From the NCBI GenBank assembly GCA_950071875.1, contig CATMNW010000091.1, positions 1 to 8,225 of the forward strand: DNA of 8,225 nucleotides, written 5' to 3'. Below, one piece after another: positions 1 to 6,283 of the stretch. The notes beneath the pieces are model-generated. The model had not been told where the DNA came from. It saw only the letters and a program-made list of their open reading frames with translations, and made no database searches. A program made the position numbers and the translations under genes. The DNA comes from an uncultured Erythrobacteraceae bacterium (lineage in GTDB: Bacteria > Pseudomonadota > Alphaproteobacteria > Sphingomonadales > Sphingomonadaceae). Within the stretch, counting starts at the first letter, position 1. Every line of letters starts with the position of its first letter.

Positions 1-1249
1 TCTGCTGGACATAGCGGATCGCCTCGCCGCGCCGCGTTTCGCAGAAGTCGATGTCGAAGTCGGGCATCGACACACGTTCCGGATTGAGGAAACGTTCGAA
101 CAGCAGGCCCAGCTGGATCGGATCGAGGTCGGTAATCGTCAGCGCCCAGGCGACGAGGCTGCCCGCACCCGAACCACGTCCCGGCCCCACCGGGATATCG
201 TGGTCCTTGGCCCATTTGATGAAGTCGGCAACGATCAGGAAGTAGCCCGGGAAGCCCATCTGGTTGATGATGTCGACTTCGAATTTCAGCCGGTCGAAAT
301 AGACCTTGCGGTCTTCCTCGCTCATTTCGCCATAAGGTTCGAGACGCACCTCGAGACCCTTTCGCGCATCTTCTTCCAGCATGCGCGCCTCGCCTTCGAG
401 ATCGCCGGCAAGGCTGGGCAGGATCGGCTTGCGATAAGGCGGCGCGTAAGCGCATCGCTGCGCGACGACGAGCGTGTTTGAAACCGCTTCGGGCAGGTCG
501 TCGAACGCTTCGTCCATCATGTGGTATGTCTTGACGTAGCCTTCCGGGTTGGAGCGGGCACGGTCCTCGGCATCAACATGGGTCGATCCGGCGATGCACA
601 GCATGGCATCATGCGCCTTGTGCATGTGCGGTTCGGCGAAGTTTGCGGGGTTGGTGGCGACCAGCGGCAGGTTGCGGGCGTAGGCAAGATCGACCAGCGC
701 CCGTTCGGCGCGCTCTTCGACCGCATTCCCCCGCCGGGCGAGTTCGATGTAAAGCCGGTCCGGGAACAGGGCCTGCAACCTGTCGAGCAAGGCTTCGGCG
801 TGGCTCTGCTGTCCTTCGGCAAGCAGTCGCGTCGCTCCGCCCTCGCTTGCGCCGGTGAAGGCGATCAGCCCGTCGGTATGCCCTTCGAGATCGTCCATGC
901 GGACATGCGGTTCGAATTCGAGCGGTCGTTCAAGATGCGCCTTCGATACGAGATGGCATAGATTGTCGTACCCGTCCTCGTCCTGCGCATAGAGCGGCAG
1001 GTAATCGACCAGCTTGCCTTCCTTGTCGCGGGCAACGCCCAGCAGCGTGCCGATGATCGGCTGGATGCCTTCCGCCTTGCAGGCATTGGCGAACATGACC
1101 GCGCCATAAAGGCCATTGCGGTCGGCAATCGCGATTGCAGGAAAGCCGCGTTCCTTCGCCAGCTTGGCCATCGCCTTGGGATCGATGGCACCTTCGAGCA
1201 TCGTGTAGGCCGAGAGGATACGGAAGGGAACGAAGGGCTTGAAGGACAT
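1..1249 (-). CDS. dnaE: DNA polymerase III subunit alpha (N-terminal part; gene runs off the left edge)
   Basis: This is the catalytic subunit of the replicative polymerase holoenzyme, making both leading and lagging strands. Only the first 416 codons are in the window; the family is usually about 1150 residues, so the rest of the palm, fingers, beta-binding and OB-fold parts lie outside. Residues 1-70 match the PHP domain start (SAYTMLEGAI, AIADRNGLYG). The family's conserved glycine-rich palm motif GPGRGSGAGS is at about residues 354-363. The catalytic motif PDFDIDFC is at 396-403, where Asp399 and Asp401 fit the metal-binding pair DxD of E. coli DnaE. The first PHP metal-ligand positions, normally HxH, read R-I-L, so the PHP site looks inactive as in E. 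coli, and proofreading would come from a separate DnaQ. The ATG at 1249 was chosen because MSFKPFVPFRILSAY matches the family start; no clear Shine-Dalgarno precedes it. It is last in the minus-strand lol-dnaE block, 75 bases after the peroxidase gene. Confidence 0.96.
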   Translation of the reverse strand, partial: MSFKPFVPFRILSAYTMLEGAIDPKAMAKLAKERGFPAIAIADRNGLYGAVMFANACKAEGIQPIIGTLLGVARDKEGKLVDYLPLYAQDEDGYDNLCHLVSKAHLERPLEFEPHVRMDDLEGHTDGLIAFTGASEGGATRLLAEGQQSHAEALLDRLQALFPDRLYIELARRGNAVEERAERALVDLAYARNLPLVATNPANFAEPHMHKAHDAMLCIAGSTHVDAEDRARSNPEGYVKTYHMMDEAFDDLPEAVSNTLVVAQRCAYAPPYRKPILPSLAGDLEGEARMLEEDARKGLEVRLEPYGEMSEEDRKVYFDRLKFEVDIINQMGFPGYFLIVADFIKWAKDHDIPVGPGRGSGAGSLVAWALTITDLDPIQLGLLFERFLNPERVSMPDFDIDFCETRRGEAIRYVQQ

Positions 1250-1267
1250 GGTGTGCAATATGCGGAT

Positions 1268-1309
1268 TGCGCGCGCGATTCTCCAGTCGTTCGCGCGCAC
1301 AATTCTCCA
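1268..1309 (-). repeat. Direct repeat pair in the dnaE leader
   Basis: Read on the minus strand, TGGAGAAT followed by a G/C-alternating run occurs twice, at 1309-1292 and 1285-1268. The two 18-base copies match at 15 positions, and their starts lie 24 bases apart. They occupy most of the 75-base gap between the glutathione peroxidase stop and the dnaE start, ending 19 bases before the dnaE ATG. The repeat is seen directly. A regulatory role for dnaE is only a guess from its placement. Confidence 0.45.
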
Positions 1310-1319
1310 CAGGCTGTGG
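1303..1319. promoter_or_regulatory. DnaA-box-like 9-mer overlapping a short dyad upstream of dnaE
   Basis: TTCTCCACA at 1303-1311 on the plus strand differs from the DnaA box consensus TTATCCACA at one base. It overlaps a perfect five-base dyad, CCACA (1307-1311) and TGTGG (1315-1319), with a three-base spacer. The dyad has no T-run after it on the minus strand, so it is a poor terminator for the upstream peroxidase gene. A single near-match is expected by chance now and then; functional meaning is uncertain. Confidence 0.2.
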
Positions 1320-1324
1320 GCCCG

Positions 1325-1804
1325 CTAAAGCAGGCGTTCGATATCGCGCGCAATCGTCTTGGGGGCATCTGCCGGACCATAGCGCTTTACCACCTTGCCC
1401 GTCCGGTCAACGAGGAACTTGGTGAAGTTCCATTTGATCGCTTTCGAACCCATCAGGCCGGGCTTTTCGGACTTCATCCAGTCGAACAGCGGGCTGGCAT
1501 TGTCGCCGTTAACGTCGACCTTCGCCATCAAGGGGAAGGTCAGGCCGAAATTCACCTTACAGAATTCGGCAATTTCATCGGCATTGCCCGGTTCCTGCCC
1601 GCCGAACTGGTTGCAGGGAAAGGCGAGGACTTCGAAATCCTTGTCCTTGTACTGCTGGAACAGCTCTTCCAGCCCGTCATATTGCGGGGTGAAGCCGCAC
1701 TTGCTGGCCGTATTGACCACCAGCAACACCTTGCCGAGCTTCTTGGAAAGATCGAGCTCGTCACCCTTGTTGGTGGCGACGGTGAAATCGGCGATAGTCG
1801 TCAT
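1325..1804 (-). CDS. Glutathione peroxidase family protein (thiol peroxidase, BtuE type)
   Basis: This 159-residue cytoplasmic protein reduces hydrogen peroxide and organic hydroperoxides. Bacterial members of this family often use thioredoxin rather than glutathione. The peroxidatic cysteine is Cys36 in NTASKCGFTPQY; there is no selenocysteine. The rest of the catalytic set is visible: Gln66 in FPCNQFGGQEPG, and Trp125-Asn126 in KWNFTKFLVDR. Cys82 (AEFCKVNFG) sits where E. coli BtuE has its candidate second cysteine and is a plausible resolving residue. There is no signal peptide and the length is normal for the short, monomeric form. The start is preceded by AAGGA about 11 bases upstream, inside the last codons of the neighbouring gene, whose stop is only 7 bases away, so the two are probably translated from one message. 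It sits between the lol genes and dnaE. Confidence 0.93.
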   Translation of the reverse strand: MTTIADFTVATNKGDELDLSKKLGKVLLVVNTASKCGFTPQYDGLEELFQQYKDKDFEVLAFPCNQFGGQEPGNADEIAEFCKVNFGLTFPLMAKVDVNGDNASPLFDWMKSEKPGLMGSKAIKWNFTKFLVDRTGKVVKRYGPADAPKTIARDIERLL

Positions 1805-1811
1805 GGCGGCG

Positions 1812-2309
1812 CTATTCCTTGCGGCGATAGATCAGGTCGAAGCTGTCGTTCCATGAAAGGCCATGGTCGGTGCTTGCCTGTCCGTACTGACGCACGCTGC
1901 CATCCTCTTCAAGCGTATAGGTCATTCGCACCAGCGTAGGATTTCCTTTCCCATCCTTGCCCCAGTAACCCGACAGCACCATTGCGCCATCGATTGGACC
2001 TCCATCGAAGAAAACGCGCCCGGGCGTGCCGCCCACCCACAACTGGTGCCAGCCCGAAGTTTGCGGATCGAACGTGCTGATGCTGGTTCCGGGGCGCCCC
2101 TGCACCGGCATCCAGGTTTCGCGGATTGCGCAGCCGGCGCTGACCTTTTCGATCCGGCTGTCGCCGACCTTCTGGTCATCTCCGTTCGCAAAAACGTCCC
2201 ATTCGCCGACCCAGAAATCGAAGGCCTCGTGATCGTCCCCTTCGCACCTTGGCGGCTCAGGCGGCGTGGCCGCTTGTGATAGGACGAGTGCCAAAGCAGC
2301 AGTAATCAT
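1812..2309 (-). CDS. Small conserved, probably exported protein (DUF1579-like)
   Basis: A 165-residue protein of unknown function. After a hydrophobic start (MITAALALVLSQAA, residues 1-14) that looks like a short signal peptide, it has the recurring motif FDFWVGEWDV at residues 30-39, then a Trp/Gly-rich beta-type sequence ending with a W-x-x-x-FDLIYRR segment, the pattern of small DUF1579-like barrel proteins. Cys22 and Cys60 could form a disulphide outside the cytoplasm. The start at 2309 is preferred because GGGGAG lies 7 bases upstream. An in-frame ATG at 2366 would add 19 residues but has no ribosome-binding site and would bury the hairpin region in coding sequence. Oddly, the chosen signal peptide has no Lys or Arg before the hydrophobic part, whereas the longer form does. 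It is followed 7 bases later by the peroxidase gene. The family assignment is from motif memory. Confidence 0.75.
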   Translation of the reverse strand: MITAALALVLSQAATPPEPPRCEGDDHEAFDFWVGEWDVFANGDDQKVGDSRIEKVSAGCAIRETWMPVQGRPGTSISTFDPQTSGWHQLWVGGTPGRVFFDGGPIDGAMVLSGYWGKDGKGNPTLVRMTYTLEEDGSVRQYGQASTDHGLSWNDSFDLIYRRKE

Positions 2310-2317
2310 GAATGTTC

Positions 2318-2380
2318 TCCCCTCCCGGCAGGGGATGGCGGCTGGCACAGCCATGTGGCCAGTCATTTTCTGCCGGGGGG
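2318..2380 (-). promoter_or_regulatory. Structured leader with competing hairpins over a ribosome-binding site
   Basis: In the 81-base gap between the 92-residue gene and the DUF1579-like gene, the minus-strand transcript can fold in two exclusive ways. Fold A pairs 2380-2370 with 2329-2319 region bases (10 of 11 pairs, one C-A mismatch). It encloses an inner hairpin with CTGG and CACA arms (2362-2359, 2357-2354) pairing with 2349-2346 and 2345-2342 around one bulged base. Fold B is a perfect six-pair local hairpin, 2335-2330 with 2323-2318. Both cover the G-rich ribosome-binding site of the downstream gene. The structures are seen in the sequence; a role in translation control or termination is inference. 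No T-run follows, so a classical terminator is unlikely. Confidence 0.4.
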
Positions 2381-2390
2381 CGAGATTTAC

Positions 2391-2669
2391 CTACGAAAGC
2401 GGAAAACTGGCATGCTTGGAAAGGTCCGCGACCTCTTCGGCATGATATTCGCGATCGCCCGCTTTCTCGATGTAGTAATCCTTCCGTTCGTCTGCCGGCA
2501 GCAGCATCATATGGCGGACAAGCTCTGCAAACGTGCCAGAGCGCAAGCCCTTGGCACCGTCGAGCAGGCCGTCGCCATCATCCACCCGGTGGAGGCTGGC
2601 GCGGTCGTCCCACTGGATACCTTCTTGATGGGTGTCGTCGGCTTTGAAAGTACTGGGATGATCGGTCAT
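2391..2669 (-). CDS. Hypothetical 92-residue acidic protein
   Basis: I do not recognise the family. It is a 92-residue soluble protein with no signal peptide, no membrane segment and no cysteine. It is rich in Asp, Glu and His. The N-terminal 40 residues look loosely structured (DDTHQEGIQWDD, DDGDGLLDGAK). The middle and C-terminal part is likely helical (GTFAELVRHMMLLPADERKD followed by YYIEKAGDREYHAEEVADL). It is a real gene by its signals: AAGGAG stands 8 bases before the ATG, and the codon third positions are G/C-rich like the neighbours. The gap from lolD is 49 bases and that to the next gene 81, so it can share the lol transcript. Proteins of this sort occur in sphingomonads as far as I recall, but I can give no function. 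Confidence 0.75.
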   Translation of the reverse strand: MTDHPSTFKADDTHQEGIQWDDRASLHRVDDGDGLLDGAKGLRSGTFAELVRHMMLLPADERKDYYIEKAGDREYHAEEVADLSKHASFPLS

Positions 2670-2718
2670 CGGGAATTCTCCTTCGACCGATCAACACACG
2701 AACGTGCTTGCGGGTCCG

Positions 2719-3393
2719 CTAGGTGAGCAGACCTTCGTGAAGGCGCACCACGCGGTCCATCTTCTGCGCCAGCCGTTCATTATGCGTGGCGATCAGCGCT
2801 GCGCTGCCTTCCCCGCGTACCAGCGAGAGGAATTCGTTCAGCACCTTGTCGCTGGTCGCTTCGTCCAGATTACCGGTAGGTTCGTCGGCGAGGACGAGGT
2901 CGGGCTTGTTGGCAAGACCACGAGCAACCGCCACGCGCTGCTGCTCGCCCCCGGACAACTGGCTGGGACGATGATCGAGCCGATGCCCGAGGCCGAGCGC
3001 CGTCAGCAGCTGGCGTGCCCGTTCCTCGGCCTCGTCGCGCGGATTTCCGGCTACCAGTTGCGGCAGCACGACATTCTCGGTCGCGTCGAAATCGGGCAGC
3101 AGGTGGTGGAACTGGTAGACAAAGCCCAGGTGGTTGCGGCGCAAGACGGTCCGGGCGCGCGGATCGGATTTCTCGGCGGATTGGCCGGCAATCGTGATCG
3201 AGCCACCGAACCCGCCTTCCAGCAGGCCGACAGCCTGCAGCAGTGTCGACTTGCCGGATCCCGAAGGCCCCAGAAGCGCGACGATCTCGCCCGGTTGAAT
3301 GGCAAGGTCCACGCCGCGCAAGACGTCGATGCGCACCCCGCCCTGTTCGAAACTGCGGGTAAGGCCGCTCAACTCTACGACGGGATTACTCAT
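2719..3393 (-). CDS. lolD: Lipoprotein-releasing system ATP-binding protein LolD
   Basis: This is the cytoplasmic ATPase of the Lol exporter, which lifts mature outer-membrane lipoproteins off the inner membrane and hands them to LolA. The 224-residue length is typical. All ABC motifs are present: Walker A GPSGSGKST at 42-50, the Q-loop Gln94 in VYQFHHLLPDF, the signature LSGGEQQRVAVARGLA from 146, Walker B LVLADE at 166-171 with catalytic Glu171, the D-loop GNLD just after, and the switch His204 in ATHN. The FHHLLPDFDATENV stretch is characteristic of LolD rather than of the related MacB or FtsE. Its ATG lies inside the end of the permease gene (8-base overlap, ATGAGTAA), so the two are translationally coupled and made in fixed proportion. 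It works with the permease encoded directly upstream. Confidence 0.97.
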   Translation of the reverse strand: MSNPVVELSGLTRSFEQGGVRIDVLRGVDLAIQPGEIVALLGPSGSGKSTLLQAVGLLEGGFGGSITIAGQSAEKSDPRARTVLRRNHLGFVYQFHHLLPDFDATENVVLPQLVAGNPRDEAEERARQLLTALGLGHRLDHRPSQLSGGEQQRVAVARGLANKPDLVLADEPTGNLDEATSDKVLNEFLSLVRGEGSAALIATHNERLAQKMDRVVRLHEGLLT

Positions 3394-4627
3394 AACGAAG
3401 CACCTGCACCGGATCCGTACCCGCCGCCTTCCAGGCAGGATAAAGCGTGGCGAGGAAGCTGAGCACCAGCGCCAGAAGAACGATCATCATGACCTCTACC
3501 GGATCGGTCTTGGACGGCAGGGTGGTCAGGAACCGGACCTGCGGATCCCACAGTTCGACCCCCGTCATCCAGCCGATGAACGCAGTAATCTGCTGGCGGA
3601 ATGTCAGGATGACGAAACCAAGAACTAGTCCGGCCACCGTGCCGATCGCGCCCACGGTGAAACCGGTCGTGACGAATATCTTCATCAGGCTCGACCGTGT
3701 CGCCCCCATCGTGCGCATGATCGCGATATCGCGGGTTTTCGCACGCACCAGCATGACCAGGCTCGACAGGATATTGAAGGCTGCCACCAGAACCATGAAG
3801 CTAAGGGCGAAAGCCATTGCTACGCGTTCCACCTGCAATGCCTCGAACAGGGTGGAATTGATCGTTTTCCAATCGGACACCACTGCCCTGCCCTCGACCG
3901 CACGCTGGACCGGCTGGAGGATTTCGCCGACCTGGTCGGCATCTTCCACCGTGACCTCGATCATCCCGACGGTATCGCCGATCAGCAGCAATGTTTGCGC
4001 GTCCTCCATCGGCATGATGACGAATGCCCCGTCGTAGTCGTAAACGCCGACCTCGAAGATCGCCGCGACTTCGTAGCCGACCTGCCGCGGCACGGTTCCG
4101 AAAGGTGTCGAGCGGCCTTGCGGGTTGATGATGGTGATCGTGTCGCCCACCCGTGCCCCGATGTTTTCCGCCAGACGGACGCCGATGGCGACCTTGTTCG
4201 CGCCGGGCTGAAGCGCGTCGAAGTTGCCGGTGAGCGCCTTCGACGAAAGCTCCTGCAGATCCTGCGGGGTATTGCCGCGCACCAGGATCGCCTCGACCCG
4301 GCCGTTGAAGCTGGTGAGCAGGGGCTGTTCGATCAAAGGCGACGCGCTGACGACACCGGGCGTTTCCTCGACCTGCTGAAGGATATTCTCCCAATCGTCG
4401 AGCCGTCCGCCATAGGCCTGCACGATGGCATGCCCATTGAGGCCGACGATCTTGTCGAGCAGTTCTGCACGAAAGCCGTTCATGACGCTCATCACGACCA
4501 CCAGCATGGCGACCGACAGCATGACAACGCCGATGGAGATGCTGGCGACCAGCGCGATGAAGGCTTCGCCCTTGCCCGGAAGCAGGTAGCGTTTGGCGAT
4601 CATCCGTTCGAAAGGAGAGAGGATCAA
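3386..4627 (-). CDS. lolC: Lipoprotein-releasing ABC transporter permease (LolC/LolE family)
   Basis: This 413-residue inner-membrane protein is the membrane partner of LolD. The layout is classic: a cytoplasmic start (ILSPFERMIAKRYL), TM1 at about 23-48, a large periplasmic domain at about 50-265, then TM2 at about 268-294, TM3 at about 316-342 and TM4 at about 377-397, ending in the conserved YPAWKAAGTDPVQVLRYE. VMSVMNGFRAELL after TM1 is a family hallmark. RAKTRDIAIMRTMGAT (295-310) is the loop contacting LolD. Only one permease gene is seen, so it may act as a homodimer (the LolF arrangement) unless a second copy lies elsewhere; LolC versus LolE cannot be decided here. The start is TTG at 4627: no ATG or GTG lies between it and the in-frame stop 13 codons upstream, AAGGG precedes it, and the residues before the internal ATG at residue 9 match the family's N-terminus. 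Confidence 0.94.
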   Translation of the reverse strand: MILSPFERMIAKRYLLPGKGEAFIALVASISIGVVMLSVAMLVVVMSVMNGFRAELLDKIVGLNGHAIVQAYGGRLDDWENILQQVEETPGVVSASPLIEQPLLTSFNGRVEAILVRGNTPQDLQELSSKALTGNFDALQPGANKVAIGVRLAENIGARVGDTITIINPQGRSTPFGTVPRQVGYEVAAIFEVGVYDYDGAFVIMPMEDAQTLLLIGDTVGMIEVTVEDADQVGEILQPVQRAVEGRAVVSDWKTINSTLFEALQVERVAMAFALSFMVLVAAFNILSSLVMLVRAKTRDIAIMRTMGATRSSLMKIFVTTGFTVGAIGTVAGLVLGFVILTFRQQITAFIGWMTGVELWDPQVRFLTTLPSKTDPVEVMMIVLLALVLSFLATLYPAWKAAGTDPVQVLRYE

Positions 4628-4810
4628 GGCGGCCCTTGTGTTTGCCCGTTGTGTGCGCTGCGTTTAGGCAGCCGATCCTTGCTGCGCAATGAAATCATGG
4701 TTCGCTCGTCTTCTGTGCAGCCAATCATTGGTCGCACTGGCCTTGTAATCGGTCCGTAACATCGCCATTGGGGCGCGCGTAGCGATCAGCCGCGGCGGAC
4801 AGGGCTTTCG
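4628..4810. promoter_or_regulatory. Divergent intergenic region between the lol block and purF
   Basis: The 183 bases must hold the promoter for purF and probably the one for the leftward lol genes. I see no convincing -35/-10 pair on either strand. Two features stand out: a perfect 11-base palindrome CCAATCATTGG at 4721-4731, and a 13-base near-direct repeat, 4693-4705 and 4723-4735 (11 of 13 identical), whose copies start exactly 30 bases apart. The second copy overlaps the palindrome. Their position suits an operator, but no known regulator matches to my knowledge. AGGG lies 6 bases before the purF ATG as a modest ribosome-binding site. Confidence 0.4.
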
Positions 4811-6283
4811 ATGAATTTCACGCACCCGTTTCTTGACGAGGATGGCGACAAGCTGCGCGAAGAGTGCGGCGTTTTCGGCGCAGTGAATGCGACCGATGCC
4901 GCCGCCGCAACGGCTTTGGGCCTCCACGCATTGCAGCACCGCGGCCAGGAAGCCGCCGGCATCACCAGTTTCGACGGAGCGGAATTCTACACCCTTCGCG
5001 GACTTGGCCATGTGGCGGAAAATTTCTCGTCGCAGGAAGCGATTGCCGAACTTCCCGGCATGATGGCAGCGGGCCATGTCCGCTATTCGACGACGGGCGG
5101 CTCCGGCCTGCGCAATATCCAGCCGCTCTATGCCGACCTTGCCAGCGGCGGTTTCGCCGTGGCGCATAATGGCAATATCTCGAACGCCGGTGTCCTGCGC
5201 GAAGATCTCGTGCGGCGCGGCTCGATCTTCCAGTCCACCAGCGACACCGAAGTGATCATCCACCTCGTCGCGACCAGCCGGTATCCCACTATCATGGACC
5301 GGCTGATCGATGCGCTGCGGTTGCTCGAAGGTGCATATGCGCTCATCGTGATGACACCCGAAGGCATGATCGCCTGCCGCGATCCGCTCGGCATCCGGCC
5401 GCTGCAGATGGGTCGGATAGGCGATGCGACCGTGTTCGCGTCGGAAACCGTCGCATTCGATGTCGTGGGCGCGCAGTTCGTCCGCCAGGTCGAGCCCGGG
5501 GAAGTCATCAAGGTCGATTTCGACGGGAACGTGGATTCGCTCCACCCTTTCGGCAATCACGCCCCGCGACCCTGCATTTTCGAACATGTGTATTTCAGCC
5601 GGCCGGACTCGGTTTTCGACGGCCGCAGCATCTACGAAGCGCGCAAGGCCATTGGCGCCGAACTGGCGTGCGAAAAGCCCGTCGAAGCCGATCTCGTCAT
5701 TCCGGTACCCGACAGCGGGGTGCCCGCAGCAATCGGGTATGCGCAGGAATCGGGCATTCCCTTCGAACTCGGCATCATTCGTTCGCACTATGTCGGGCGG
5801 ACCTTCATCCAGCCGAGCGATGGTGCCCGTCACGCAGGCGTCAAGCGCAAGCACAACGCCAATCGTGCCTTGGTAGAAGGCAAGCGCATCGTCCTGATCG
5901 ACGACAGCATAGTACGCGGCACCACTTCGATGCAGATCGTGGAGATGATGCGCGATGCGGGCGCGACCGAGGTCCACTTCCGCGTGGCCAGCCCGCCCAC
6001 GGCACACAGCTGTTTCTACGGCGTCGATACGCCGGAACGCTCGAAATTGCTTGCTGCGCGTATGGACGTCGAACCGATGCGCGAATTCATCAAAGCGGAC
6101 AGCCTCGCTTTCGTATCGATCGACGGCCTTTATCGCGCGGTCGGCGAAAAGCCGCGCAATTCGAAGTGTCCGCAGTTCTGCGATGCCTGCTTCACCGGCG
6201 ACTATCCGACTTCGCTGACCGATCTGTCACGGCGTGACGACAAGCAGCAGCAACTCGCTTTCCCGTCTGAAGAGGTCGCTTGA
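4811..6283 (+). CDS. purF: Amidophosphoribosyltransferase PurF
   Basis: This cytoplasmic enzyme catalyses the first committed step of purine synthesis: PRPP plus glutamine plus water gives 5-phosphoribosylamine, glutamate and pyrophosphate. It has 490 residues. The first 18 residues form a propeptide removed to expose the nucleophile Cys19 (EECGVFG). The Ntn glutaminase half follows, with LQHRGQEAAG, GHVRYSTTG, the RNIQP segment and HNGNISN. The phosphoribosyltransferase half holds the PRPP loop VLIDDSIVRGTT at 361-372. Cys255, Cys401, Cys457 and Cys460 match the four ligands of the [4Fe-4S] cluster of the B. subtilis-type enzyme, and the 146-residue gap between the first two equals that of the B. 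subtilis protein. So this is the oxygen-sensitive, propeptide-bearing class, unlike E. coli PurF. An extra Cys453 lies next to the last pair. It is first in a rightward pair with the SDR gene. Adenine and guanine nucleotides are the usual allosteric inhibitors. Confidence 0.98.
   Translation: MNFTHPFLDEDGDKLREECGVFGAVNATDAAAATALGLHALQHRGQEAAGITSFDGAEFYTLRGLGHVAENFSSQEAIAELPGMMAAGHVRYSTTGGSGLRNIQPLYADLASGGFAVAHNGNISNAGVLREDLVRRGSIFQSTSDTEVIIHLVATSRYPTIMDRLIDALRLLEGAYALIVMTPEGMIACRDPLGIRPLQMGRIGDATVFASETVAFDVVGAQFVRQVEPGEVIKVDFDGNVDSLHPFGNHAPRPCIFEHVYFSRPDSVFDGRSIYEARKAIGAELACEKPVEADLVIPVPDSGVPAAIGYAQESGIPFELGIIRSHYVGRTFIQPSDGARHAGVKRKHNANRALVEGKRIVLIDDSIVRGTTSMQIVEMMRDAGATEVHFRVASPPTAHSCFYGVDTPERSKLLAARMDVEPMREFIKADSLAFVSIDGLYRAVGEKPRNSKCPQFCDACFTGDYPTSLTDLSRRDDKQQQLAFPSEEVA

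Noticed and set aside
1253..1939. 228-codon plus-strand open frame across the peroxidase gene
   Set aside because: It is antisense to the glutathione peroxidase and part of the DUF1579-like gene; no ribosome-binding site or domain is seen.
2309..2366. Longer start for the DUF1579-like protein at 2366
   Set aside because: It lacks a ribosome-binding site, while the ATG at 2309 has GGGGAG at good spacing and directly begins a hydrophobic signal-like segment. The missing basic residue in the shorter form keeps a small doubt.
2704..3462. 252-codon plus-strand open frame opposite lolD
   Set aside because: It is antisense to lolD, whose ABC motifs are all intact, and shows no family resemblance.
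4664..6007. 447-codon minus-strand open frame opposite purF
   Set aside because: It lies antisense to a complete, well-conserved purF, has no recognisable domain and is rich in His, Arg and Asp as expected from reading high-GC codons backwards.
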